From positions 1-15,911 of the forward strand of contig CANEHP010000031.1 in the NCBI GenBank assembly GCA_947427325.1: a DNA stretch of 15,911 nucleotides, given 5' to 3'. Positions 7,193 through 14,438 of the stretch are shown here, piece after piece. The stretch comes from an uncultured Clostridia bacterium. Lineage in GTDB: Bacteria; Bacillota; Clostridia; Oscillospirales; Ruminococcaceae. Every line of letters starts with the position of its first letter. The stretch's first letter is position 1. The notes beneath the pieces are model-generated. The model saw only the letters and a list, made by a program, of their open reading frames with translations. It ran no database searches and had not been told where the DNA came from. Made by a program: the position numbers and the translations under genes.

Positions 7193-8194
7193 TTAAAGGA
7201 CGATAAAGCCTACCTTTTTACTTGCCTTTTGCAGAGTACGGCGGGAAGCGGCATAAGCCTTTTCAGCTCCCTCCCTCATACATTTTTCAAGGTACGATTT
7301 ATCGGAAATGATCTGTCTGTACCTTTCCTGCATAGGCAGCAGCGAATCGGCAACCGCTTCTCCCACAGCTGCCTTAAAATCTCCGTAGCCTTTTCCTTCA
7401 AATTCTTTTTCAATTTCATCAAATGTCTTTTCGGTCACGGCACCGTAAACAGACATAAGATTTTCGATTCCTTCCTTGCCTTCCCCTCTTCTTACCTCGC
7501 ATCCGCTGTCGGTGACAGCACGCTTAAATTTACGCATAATAGTGTCACGGTCATCTAATACGGTAACTGTGGCGTTGGGGTTTTCGTCCGACTTGGACAT
7601 TTTTTTGCCCGGATCTGCCAGCGAAGCGATTTTCTGAGTAGACTTAACGATGTAAGGCTCGGGAACGGTAAAGGTTTCGCCGTAAAGGTTGTTAAAACGC
7701 TCGGCAATGTTTCTGGTAAGCTCTAAATGCTGCTTCTGATCAAGTCCAACAGGCACAACGTCCGCCTGATACAGAAGAATATCCGCCGCCATCAGAACGG
7801 GATAGGTAAACAATCCCCCGTTGATGTTGTCGGCGTGCCTTTGCGACTTATCCTTAAACTGAGTCATACGGCTTAACTCGCCGAACTGAGTGTAGCAGGA
7901 CAAGATCCAGCTTAACTGAGCGTGAGCGGGATTGTGTCCCTGAACAAACACAATGGATTTTTCGGGATCGATTCCCATAGCAATCAAAAGCGCATAGCTC
8001 TCCGAAATCTGACGGCGAAGCTTGGCGGGATCTTGTCTGACGGTTATCGAATGAAGATCCACAATGCTGTAAGCGCAGTCATATTCGTCCTGCATTTTTA
8101 CCCAGTTTATCATCGGTCCGAAATAATTTCCCAAATGGGGAGTATTTGTGGGCTGAATACCGCTGAATATGCGTTTTTTCCTGATTTCTTCCAT
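7193..8194 (-). CDS. trpS: Tryptophanyl-tRNA synthetase
   Basis: The 333-residue class I enzyme charges tRNA-Trp with tryptophan using ATP in the cytoplasm. The N-terminus holds the TrpRS start SGIQPTNTPHLGNYFGP, with the HIGH-type motif at PHLGN (19-23). The second signature is KMSKS at residues 198-202 in DPGKKMSKSDENPN. DLHSITVRQDP and LLYQADVVPVGLDQKQHLE are further family blocks for Trp and ATP binding. The length is normal for a compact bacterial TrpRS. The ATG at 8194 has AAAAAAGGAC about 9 nt upstream. It follows the aminotransferase by 137 nt and ends at the terminator 7111-7143. No T-box leader is visible in the short upstream gap. Confidence 0.96.
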   Translation of the reverse strand: MEEIRKKRIFSGIQPTNTPHLGNYFGPMINWVKMQDEYDCAYSIVDLHSITVRQDPAKLRRQISESYALLIAMGIDPEKSIVFVQGHNPAHAQLSWILSCYTQFGELSRMTQFKDKSQRHADNINGGLFTYPVLMAADILLYQADVVPVGLDQKQHLELTRNIAERFNNLYGETFTVPEPYIVKSTQKIASLADPGKKMSKSDENPNATVTVLDDRDTIMRKFKRAVTDSGCEVRRGEGKEGIENLMSVYGAVTEKTFDEIEKEFEGKGYGDFKAAVGEAVADSLLPMQERYRQIISDKSYLEKCMREGAEKAYAASRRTLQKASKKVGFIVL

Positions 8195-8331
8195 AGTGTT
8201 TTGTCCTTTTTTAACTTATACCTTTCCTAAAACTTTTATGGTAAGAGCAACGGTAACGGCATTGCTCTGTTACGCATTTTGTCTTACGCCTTTTTAAGCC
8301 GACATATTGCCGTTAAAAAGACGGTAACCCT
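8195..8331 (-). other. trpS upstream gap with two inverted repeats
   Basis: Two stems lie here: CGCCTTTTTAA (8287-8297) with TTAAAAAGACG (8313-8323), and GTAAGAGCAA (8241-8250) with TTGCTCTGTTAC (8262-8273, 2-nt bulge). Neither is followed on the minus strand by a T run, so neither is a convincing terminator for the aminotransferase. A weak promoter-like pair TTACCA-18-TATAAG ends about 20 nt before the trpS ATG. The gap is too short for a full T-box leader. Confidence 0.35.
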
Positions 8332-9513
8332 TTAATACATTGTTTTTGCGACTCTTGCAAGTATTTCCACGCCTTTTTCTATCTGCTCGTCGGTAGGTGT
8401 GGAATAATTCAATCTGAAACCTAAGGTGTGCTGTCTTTCATCCGCCAAAAACGCCGTTCCGGGAACAACCGCCACCTTTTCCGCCAATGCAGCCTTCACA
8501 AACGCCTCCATATCGCCGCAGGGGAGCGTTCCCCAAAGGAATAAGCCGCCATCAGGCTCGGTAAAGCTTATTGACTTGGGCATGGCAAACTTTAAGCTGT
8601 TAAGCATAAGATAGCATTTATCCTTGTAAATCCGGCGCAGTTTATCCAAATGCTCCTCAAAATTCACTTCCGTAACAAATCTGTAAGCCACCATCTGCGC
8701 CCATATGTTGGGGTGAACGGTGGAGGTTTGCAGAGCCACGGTCGCCTTGCTTATTATCATTTTCGAAGCGATCATAAAGCCTACTCTTAAACCCGGAGAC
8801 AGCACCTTTGAAAAGCTGCCCGCATATATTACGTGACCCTTTGTGTCAAGAGATTTTATGCTCGGCACGTCAATTCCCGCAAATCTTAAATCGCCGTAGG
8901 GGTTGTCCTCCACAATCAATACGTTATATTTATAGGCAAGCTCCAAAATCTGTTTTCTGCGCTCCAAAGACATTGTAACACCCATGGGATTCTGAAAATT
9001 CGGTATCGTGTAAATAAAGGCGGTGCGGGGGTTTGCCTTTAAAGCCGCCTCTAACTTTTCGGGGATCATTCCGTCGCCGTCCATTTCGACTCCCACAAGC
9101 CTTGCATTATAGGAGCGGAAGGCGTTAAGACTGCCGATAAAGGAGGGATTTTCGCAGATTATCGCTTCTCCCTCGTTGCAGAATATCTTTGCGCAGGTTT
9201 CCACTGCCTGCTGTGCGCCGCTTGTTATTACCAACTCCTGTTCATTTGCGTCAAAATTGCCCTTTTCCGCCATATCCTTTTTCAGCCATTCACGAAGCTT
9301 TGGATATCCTTCGGTTATGGAATACTGCAATGCGGCTATCGGCTCTTGCGTAAGAATCTCATTGCTTATTCTTCGTATATCGTCAACAGGAAAGGCTTCG
9401 GGAGCGGGATTTCCCGCCGCAAAGCTTATCATGGAGGGGTCTGCGGTGGACTTAAGTATCTCTCTTATCGCCGACGGTGCAACCCCCGATATTCTGTATG
9501 AAAAAGCGTTCAT
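8332..9513 (-). CDS. PLP-dependent class I/II aminotransferase (MocR/2-aminoadipate-transaminase-like)
   Basis: The 393-residue cytoplasmic enzyme transfers an amino group between an amino acid and a 2-oxoacid. The PLP-binding lysine is K236 in YAGSFSKVLSPGLRVGF. N175 lies in PNFQNPMGV, and D203 and Y206 in VEDNPYGDLRF bind the cofactor. ITSGAQQAVETCAKIF holds the phosphate-binding turn, and FRLNYS near the C-terminus carries the substrate-carboxylate arginine. There is no N-terminal GntR helix-turn-helix, so this is the stand-alone enzyme rather than a MocR regulator. Such proteins are often annotated as 2-aminoadipate, aromatic or branched-chain transaminases; the substrate cannot be set here. 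The start at 9513 has AAAGGACGGGAAG upstream. It has its own promoter (9642-9670) and a leader of about 120 nt. Confidence 0.92.
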   Translation of the reverse strand: MNAFSYRISGVAPSAIREILKSTADPSMISFAAGNPAPEAFPVDDIRRISNEILTQEPIAALQYSITEGYPKLREWLKKDMAEKGNFDANEQELVITSGAQQAVETCAKIFCNEGEAIICENPSFIGSLNAFRSYNARLVGVEMDGDGMIPEKLEAALKANPRTAFIYTIPNFQNPMGVTMSLERRKQILELAYKYNVLIVEDNPYGDLRFAGIDVPSIKSLDTKGHVIYAGSFSKVLSPGLRVGFMIASKMIISKATVALQTSTVHPNIWAQMVAYRFVTEVNFEEHLDKLRRIYKDKCYLMLNSLKFAMPKSISFTEPDGGLFLWGTLPCGDMEAFVKAALAEKVAVVPGTAFLADERQHTLGFRLNYSTPTDEQIEKGVEILARVAKTMY

Positions 9514-9636
9514 TTTCTTCCCGTCCTTTCGGTTGTTTCCCTGTAAAGCAAATATCCAAAAGCTTTAAGGCAACACCGTACAATGACCGTCCCACGTCTT
9601 TCCGTGGGGTATTTCCTTAAGTCTCTATACAGCTTC
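9514..9636 (-). promoter_or_regulatory. Aminotransferase 5' leader with a CCCACG/CGTGGG hairpin
   Basis: The RNA from the predicted start point (about 9635) to the ATG is about 120 nt, long for a plain leader. It holds a 6-bp stem CCCACG (9608-9603) with CGTGGG (9596-9591) around a GAAAGA loop, then a G/U-rich stretch. I do not recognise a known riboswitch: the short GTGGGACG block recalls part of c-di-GMP-I aptamers, but the other conserved parts are absent. Confidence 0.4.
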
Positions 9637-9641
9637 ACGAT

Positions 9642-9670
9642 ATTATAGCACATAAAAAAAATAATTTCAA
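9642..9670 (-). promoter_or_regulatory. Sigma-A promoter of the aminotransferase
   Basis: On the minus strand TTGAAA (9670-9665) and TATAAT (9647-9642) are spaced by 17 bp, with TGC before the -10 box (extended -10). The -35 box starts 6 nt after the feoB stop codon and no terminator lies between, so feoB readthrough may add to expression. Confidence 0.85.
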
Positions 9671-9676
9671 GGTTTT

Positions 9677-11773
9677 TTAAAGATTTTTCTTAGGTAAAAG
9701 TCCATAGGTCAAAACAGTCAATGCCGCCGCAAAAGCTGCAACGGTCATAAAGCCGATATTTCCGCAGAGAAAAAATGTTCCTATATTATATATGCAAAAG
9801 GAAACGGTATAGGCAAAGACGGTTTGATAAGATAAGGCGAAGACGGTCCACAGGGAGCTGTTCATTTCCTTTCTTATTGCGCTTATTGCGGCTATGCAGG
9901 GAGCGCAGAGCAGATTAAACATTAAAAATGAAAATGCCGCCAGGGAGCTTTCAAAAACTGCGGTTATTTCATCGGGCGCTAACACGCCAAACACTCCCAC
10001 CAGCTCCTCCTTGGCAAGCAAGCCCATAATGCTTGCCACGGCAGGCTGCCATTTCCCGAAGCCCAACGGTTCAAACACCACTGCAAGAGCCTCGCCTATA
10101 TTTTTTAAAATACTGTTTTCTATACTGCCGACATAAACTATTCTGCCGCCGATAATGCCGAAGGAGGATAAAAGGCTTATGGCTGCCGAGGCTAACAATA
10201 TGGTCGTTCCAGCTCTTTTTAAAAAAGAACCGCACCTCTCCCTCAAGGTTTTAAGTACGTTTTTTAAAGAGGGCTTATGATAGCTCGGCATATCCATAAC
10301 AAAAGCCTCGTCGGCAGAAGAAAAAAGCTTCGTCTTTTTTAAAAGCAGTCCCGAAAGCAGCACCGAAAATGCCCCCAAAAAATAGCATAAAGGAGCAACC
10401 CACCATTTTCCGTCAAAAAACACAGTGGAGATCATGGCAATAATCGGCAGCTTTGCGCCGCAGGGCATAAAGGTGGAGGTGATAATGGTTATCCTTCGCT
10501 GAGAGGGGTTTTCCACCGTCCTTGACGACATTATGGCAGGCACTCCGCAGCCCGTGGCTATAAGCATGGGAATAAAGGATTTTCCCGACAGACCGAATTT
10601 TCGGAAAAACCTGTCGGTAATAAACGCCGCCCTTGACATATAGCCTATGTCCTCCAACAATGCAAGCATTAAAAACAGTAAGGCAAGCTGAGGCAAAAAG
10701 CCCAAAACCGTACCCACACCGCCTATGATTCCCTCTGTAATCAAGGCTGTAAGCCAATCGGCACAGCTTATTCCCTTTAAAAGCCCTGATATAGTTTCCG
10801 CAAAGCTTTCTGTGATAAGGCTGTTGGTGATATTGCTTAAAAATGCGCCGAAAGGACCTGCGGAAAAATAATAAACCGCCGTCATAATAATTGCAAAGCA
10901 GGGAAAAGCGGTGTATTTCCCCGTTAAAATCCTGTCCGCTTTTTCGGTAAGGCTTTCCTTTTCAGCGGGAGCATTCACGCACTGCTCAACCGCACTTTCC
11001 GCAAAATCATAGCGGCTTCCGATAATAAGGCTGTCCGAACTGTCTTTTTTTGCGGTTTCAACGGCTTTTACCGTTCTCTCCAATTCACCGCATACTTCCT
11101 TTGACAGCTTTAAGCGTTTTTTGACGGCGCTGTCTCTCTCAAAAAGCTTAACCGCATAAAAGTAGGCAAGCCGCTTTTCGTCGGCGGATTTCAAGGAAGA
11201 AAGTATAAGCTCCTTTATTGTGTTAACAGCCTGATTAACCTCCCTTGAAAATACCGCAGGCTTTGAAGAAGCGGGCTTTCCTGCGGAATTAAGGGCAAGC
11301 TCTGCCGCTTCAAAAACTCCTTTTCCCTTTGAAGCCGCCGCCGTGCATACCTCAACGTCAAGCAATTTTTTCAGCTTATTTGTATCAATCATAATTCCCT
11401 GCTTTTCCGCCAGATCTATCATATTTAACATCAGCACCAGGGGAATGCCCATATCTCTTAGCTGTAAAACAAGATAAATGCTCCTTTGCAGGCTTGCCGC
11501 ATCTGCAACAACAAGGACGGTATCGGGCTTCCGTTCAAGTATGTAATTGCGGGTGACAATTTCCTCCGAGGTGTAGGGGCTTAAAGAGTAAACTCCCGGC
11601 AAATCCGTTATTATGACATTTTTGTTTCCCTTTAAAAAAGCCTCCTTCTCTTCCACGGTAACGCCCGCTCTGTTTCCCACATACTGAGCCGAACCGGTCA
11701 GCAGGTTGAAAACGGTGGTTTTTCCGCAGTTGGGATTTCCCACTAAAGCTATTTTTATCGGCTTTTGTTTCAT
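9677..11773 (-). CDS. feoB: Ferrous iron transporter FeoB
   Basis: The 698-residue membrane protein imports Fe(II) and carries a GTPase domain at its N-terminus. G-motifs are GNPNCGKTT (12-20), T39, DLPG (57-60), NMID (117-120) and a likely G5 near S148. A helical linker follows to about 280. The membrane part has the two Gate segments with GCGVPA (408-413) and PCGAKLP (437-443), holding the conserved cysteines, plus LLAKEELVGVFGVL in the third conserved block. The length is slightly short for the family (about 700-770) but nothing is missing. The ATG at 11773 has AAAGGA about 11 nt upstream. No feoA or feoC is next to it; the divergent neighbour is thrS. No clear Fur or DtxR box is seen in the 11774-11877 gap. 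Confidence 0.95.
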   Translation of the reverse strand: MKQKPIKIALVGNPNCGKTTVFNLLTGSAQYVGNRAGVTVEEKEAFLKGNKNVIITDLPGVYSLSPYTSEEIVTRNYILERKPDTVLVVADAASLQRSIYLVLQLRDMGIPLVLMLNMIDLAEKQGIMIDTNKLKKLLDVEVCTAAASKGKGVFEAAELALNSAGKPASSKPAVFSREVNQAVNTIKELILSSLKSADEKRLAYFYAVKLFERDSAVKKRLKLSKEVCGELERTVKAVETAKKDSSDSLIIGSRYDFAESAVEQCVNAPAEKESLTEKADRILTGKYTAFPCFAIIMTAVYYFSAGPFGAFLSNITNSLITESFAETISGLLKGISCADWLTALITEGIIGGVGTVLGFLPQLALLFLMLALLEDIGYMSRAAFITDRFFRKFGLSGKSFIPMLIATGCGVPAIMSSRTVENPSQRRITIITSTFMPCGAKLPIIAMISTVFFDGKWWVAPLCYFLGAFSVLLSGLLLKKTKLFSSADEAFVMDMPSYHKPSLKNVLKTLRERCGSFLKRAGTTILLASAAISLLSSFGIIGGRIVYVGSIENSILKNIGEALAVVFEPLGFGKWQPAVASIMGLLAKEELVGVFGVLAPDEITAVFESSLAAFSFLMFNLLCAPCIAAISAIRKEMNSSLWTVFALSYQTVFAYTVSFCIYNIGTFFLCGNIGFMTVAAFAAALTVLTYGLLPKKNL

Positions 11774-11798
11774 TTTCGGGTTGTCCTTTCTTTTTGTT

Positions 11799-11833
11799 GT
11801 AATATTCTATTGTCAAAAGATAAAAAATATTAC
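11799..11833. promoter_or_regulatory. Inverted repeat between feoB and thrS
   Basis: GTAATATT (11799-11806) and AATATTAC (11826-11833) are perfect 8-bp arms with a 19-bp spacer, in the divergent gap just upstream of feoB. It might be a regulator site for feoB, but the region is very AT-rich and it does not match the usual Fur or DtxR boxes. Confidence 0.25.
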
Positions 11834-11847
11834 CCTCAAAAACAAAT

Positions 11848-11876
11848 TTGACATTTCATTCTTAAAGTGATAAAAT
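11848..11876 (+). promoter_or_regulatory. Sigma-A promoter of thrS
   Basis: TTGACA (11848-11853) and TAAAAT (11871-11876) are spaced by 17 bp, with TGA before the -10 box (extended -10). A transcript would start near 11883, after the ATG at 11878, which rules out that codon as the thrS start. The resulting leader is about 40 nt, too short for a T-box. Confidence 0.88.
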
Positions 11877-11922
11877 AATGAAATACGGATTTTACCGTAA
11901 AATATTAAAAATGGAGGAATTG

Positions 11923-13836
11923 ATGATGCGTATCACATTAAAAGATAATGTTGTAAAGGAGTATCAAAACGGTATCACCGCTTATGACATTGCCAAAGAC
12001 ATCAGCGCAGGTCTTGCAAGGGCAGCCTGTGCCGCAAAAATTGACGGAAAAGTGTGCGACCTGCGAACTTGCATCGATAAGGACTCCTCGCTTGAAATAC
12101 TTACTTTTGATGACGAGGACGGCAGAAGGGCTTTCCGCCACACTGCTTCCCATATACTTGCACAAGCGGTAAAAAGACTGTTTCCCGACGTAAAGCTGGC
12201 CATCGGTCCCGCTATTGATAACGGCTTTTATTACGATTTCGACAAGGAAACGCCTTTTTCCGCCGAGGATCTGGAAAAAATTGAAGCTGAAATGAAGAAA
12301 ATCGTAAAAGAGGGCGCAGAGCCTGTTCAGTTTTTCCTTTCTCCCGAAGAAGCGCTTAAAAAGCTTGAGGACGAAAAAGAACCCTATAAGGTTGAGCTTT
12401 GCAGAGAGCACGCCGACAAGGGAGAAAACATCAGCTTTTATACACAGGGAGACTTTACCGATTTATGCGCAGGACCTCATCTTATGAATGTTTCCGCCGT
12501 TAAAGCATTTAAGCTCACCTCTGTTACGGGAGCTTACTGGAGAGGAAATGAAAAGAACAAGATGCTTTCCCGTATTTACGGCACTGCTTTTCCTAAGGCT
12601 TCGGAGCTTCAGGAGTATTTGGATATGCTTGAGGAAGCCAAAAAAAGAGATCATAGAAAAATCGGCAAGGAAATGGGACTTTTTACGCTTATGGAGGAGG
12701 GCCCGGGATTTCCTTTCTTCCTGCCGAAGGGTATGGTGCTGAAGAACACGCTGCTTAAATATTGGCACGAAATACATGAGAGAGAGGGCTATCTTGAGAT
12801 CAGCACGCCTATTATGCTGAACCGCAGGCTTTGGGAAACCTCGGGACATTGGGATCATTATAAAAACAATATGTACACTACCACCATAGATGAAACCGAA
12901 TTTGCCATAAAGCCCATGAACTGTCCCGGCGGTATGCTTGTATATAAAATGGAACCGCGCTCATACAAGGATCTGCCCTTAAGGTTGGGAGAATTGGGCT
13001 TGGTACACCGCCATGAAAAATCCGGACAGCTTCACGGTTTAATGCGTGTGCGCTGCTTCACGCAGGACGATGCTCATATATTTATGACGCCTGAGCAAAT
13101 TACCGATGAAATCAAAGGTGTTGTCAGACTTATCAATGAAGTGTATACTCTTTTCGGATTTAAGTACCATGTGGAGCTGTCAACAATGCCCGAGGATCAT
13201 TTAGGATCTCTTGAAGATTGGGAAATGGCTACCAACGGCTTAAAAACCGCCCTTAATGAAATGAATATGCCTTATGTAATAAACGAGGGCGACGGAGCGT
13301 TTTACGGTCCTAAAATAGACTTTCATCTTGAGGATTCTATCGGACGGACATGGCAGTGCGGCACTATTCAGCTCGACTTCCAGCTTCCCATGCGCTTTGG
13401 AGCGGAATATACGGGAGCTGACGGACAAAAGCATCAGCCCATTATGATTCACCGTGTTGCCTTTGGCTCAATCGAAAGATTTATAGGTATTCTTACAGAG
13501 CATTTTGCCGGAAAGTTCCCCCTTTGGTTAGCTCCCGTTCAAGTCAAAATTATGCCTATTGCCGACCGTCATAACGATTTCTGCAATGAAATCGCCAAAG
13601 AGCTTGGTAAAATCGGTATCCGCTGCGAAATGGATACAAGAAACGAAAAGATAGGCTATAAGATTCGTGAAGCGCAGGTAAACAGAATTAACTATATGCT
13701 TGTTATCGGCGATAACGAGGTAGAGGAAAAGAACGCTTCCGTAAGATGCCGCAAGCGTGGCGATATTGGTAAAATGTCTGTTACGGAATTGTGCGAAATG
13801 CTGAAAAAAGAGGTTGACGAAAAAACTATTCTTTAA
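11923..13836 (+). CDS. thrS: Threonyl-tRNA synthetase
   Basis: The 637-residue class II enzyme charges tRNA-Thr. Numbering from the ATG at 11923: TGS domain 1-62; editing domain with H73 and H77 (HTASH) and C182/H186 (DLCAGPH); catalytic domain with zinc ligands C334 (MNCPGGM), H385 and H510, motif-2 R363-H-E and motif-3 R519 (GSIERFIG); anticodon-binding domain from about 540. Length and order are those of full bacterial ThrRS. GGAGG at 11913-11917 lies 5 nt before the ATG at 11923 and 8 nt before the ATG at 11926; either could be used. The longer reading from 11878 starts upstream of the predicted transcript start. Its own promoter is at 11848-11876, and no T-box is present. Confidence 0.96.
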   Translation: MMRITLKDNVVKEYQNGITAYDIAKDISAGLARAACAAKIDGKVCDLRTCIDKDSSLEILTFDDEDGRRAFRHTASHILAQAVKRLFPDVKLAIGPAIDNGFYYDFDKETPFSAEDLEKIEAEMKKIVKEGAEPVQFFLSPEEALKKLEDEKEPYKVELCREHADKGENISFYTQGDFTDLCAGPHLMNVSAVKAFKLTSVTGAYWRGNEKNKMLSRIYGTAFPKASELQEYLDMLEEAKKRDHRKIGKEMGLFTLMEEGPGFPFFLPKGMVLKNTLLKYWHEIHEREGYLEISTPIMLNRRLWETSGHWDHYKNNMYTTTIDETEFAIKPMNCPGGMLVYKMEPRSYKDLPLRLGELGLVHRHEKSGQLHGLMRVRCFTQDDAHIFMTPEQITDEIKGVVRLINEVYTLFGFKYHVELSTMPEDHLGSLEDWEMATNGLKTALNEMNMPYVINEGDGAFYGPKIDFHLEDSIGRTWQCGTIQLDFQLPMRFGAEYTGADGQKHQPIMIHRVAFGSIERFIGILTEHFAGKFPLWLAPVQVKIMPIADRHNDFCNEIAKELGKIGIRCEMDTRNEKIGYKIREAQVNRINYMLVIGDNEVEEKNASVRCRKRGDIGKMSVTELCEMLKKEVDEKTIL

Positions 13837-13841
13837 CGCAG

Positions 13842-13879
13842 TTGACATATGGAAAAAATTGTGATAAAATATTTCCATA
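13842..13879 (+). promoter_or_regulatory. Promoter of the yjfB-like gene with an overlapping palindrome
   Basis: TTGACA (13842-13847) and TAAAAT (13865-13870) are spaced by 17 bp, with TGA before the -10. It begins 5 nt after the thrS stop with no terminator between. Perfect arms TATGGAAA (13848-13855) and TTTCCATA (13872-13879) flank the -10 box, an arrangement typical of a repressor operator. No regulator is identified. Confidence 0.75.
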
Positions 13880-13923
13880 GAGTAGGAATGGCACAAAAAT
13901 AAAATAAGAAAGGAAGTGTCGAT

Positions 13924-14118
13924 ATGGATTATGTTTCATATATTGCAGCATTATCTGTCAATATGGCTCAGCAAAATGTTCAGTCCGCCGCTTCTTTGAA
14001 AATGTTTAAGAATATGATGGACAGCCAGGAAGCAGCAGGAGCACAGATGGTAGAAGCTATTGAACAAATTCCGCCGCCCACCGAAGGCGTAGGCTCGTTG
14101 CTTGATGTAAGAGCATAA
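13924..14118 (+). CDS. YjfB-family putative motility protein
   Basis: The 64-residue protein (MDYVSYIAALSVNMAQQNV...) matches the YjfB_motility pattern: a short N-terminus, then an ALS-x-MAQ-x-N-V helix, then a KMFKNMMDSQEAAGAQMVEAI helix and a short variable tail. In Bacillus, yjfB belongs to the motility regulon; its biochemical role is not known. There is no signal peptide or membrane segment. AAGGAAG lies 8 nt before the ATG at 13924. The gene has its own promoter, which is sigma-A-like rather than sigma-D-like. The neighbouring thrS and yycJ give no functional link, and no flagellar gene is in the window. Confidence 0.8.
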   Translation: MDYVSYIAALSVNMAQQNVQSAASLKMFKNMMDSQEAAGAQMVEAIEQIPPPTEGVGSLLDVRA

Positions 14119-14186
14119 ACCAAGTTTGATTTTAAAGGCTTTAAACGAGTTATAACAGTTTTTGGACTGCGCAAATTTAAAAAATT

Positions 14187-14239
14187 GAACACAGTTACGC
14201 ACTTCTGCCCATTTTAAGCAGAGGTGCGTAACTGTGTTC
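14187..14239. repeat. 22-bp-stem inverted repeat after the yjfB-like gene
   Basis: Arms 14187-14208 and 14218-14239 (GAACACAGTTACGCACTTCTGC with one G-T type mismatch) enclose a 9-nt loop. On the plus strand no T run follows, so it is not a standard terminator for the yjfB-like gene. On the minus strand it is followed by AATTTTTTA, so it could stop antisense transcription. The 14119-14186 stretch before it shows nothing else. Confidence 0.65.
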
Positions 14240-14286
14240 GGATAAAAAAGTCTTTTACTCACAAATCCCAAGTCCCGCCGTATCTG

Positions 14287-14366
14287 ATACTAATTCTCGT
14301 CTAAAAATAGACAAAGATTTGCGAAAATCAGACTGCAAGAATTGTTTTTTAGTCGATAATTAGTAT
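14287..14366. repeat. Short MITE-like repeat (family A, copy 2) upstream of yycJ
   Basis: The ends are inverted: ATACTAATTCTCGTCTAAAAA inward from 14287 (21 bp, quoted in part: ATACTAATTCTCGTC) and ATACTAATTATCGACTAAAA inward from 14366. The interior has TAGACAAAGATTTGCGAAAA and then CTGC, matching the arms of the 462-623 element in the same order. It appears to be an internally deleted relative. Its right end reads ATTAGTATGATATAG toward yycJ and contains a TTGTTT-16-TATGAT pair (14342-14369) that could act as a weak promoter for that gene. Confidence 0.65.
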
Positions 14367-14438
14367 GATATAGATCTCAAATAAAAAACAGTAAAATCAA
14401 AGCATTGCGCCCATAGAATCAAAAACGGAGATAAACAT

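Noticed and set aside
8310..8335. AGGGTTACCG just after the aminotransferase stop, resembling part of a T-box sequence
   Set aside because: It lacks the TGG/GCG parts of the T-box consensus, has no Stem I or antiterminator, and the gap to trpS is too short.
11878..11922. N-terminal extension of thrS from the ATG at 11878
   Set aside because: That ATG lies at the promoter -10 box, upstream of the predicted transcript start; the ribosome site GGAGG points to 11923 or 11926.
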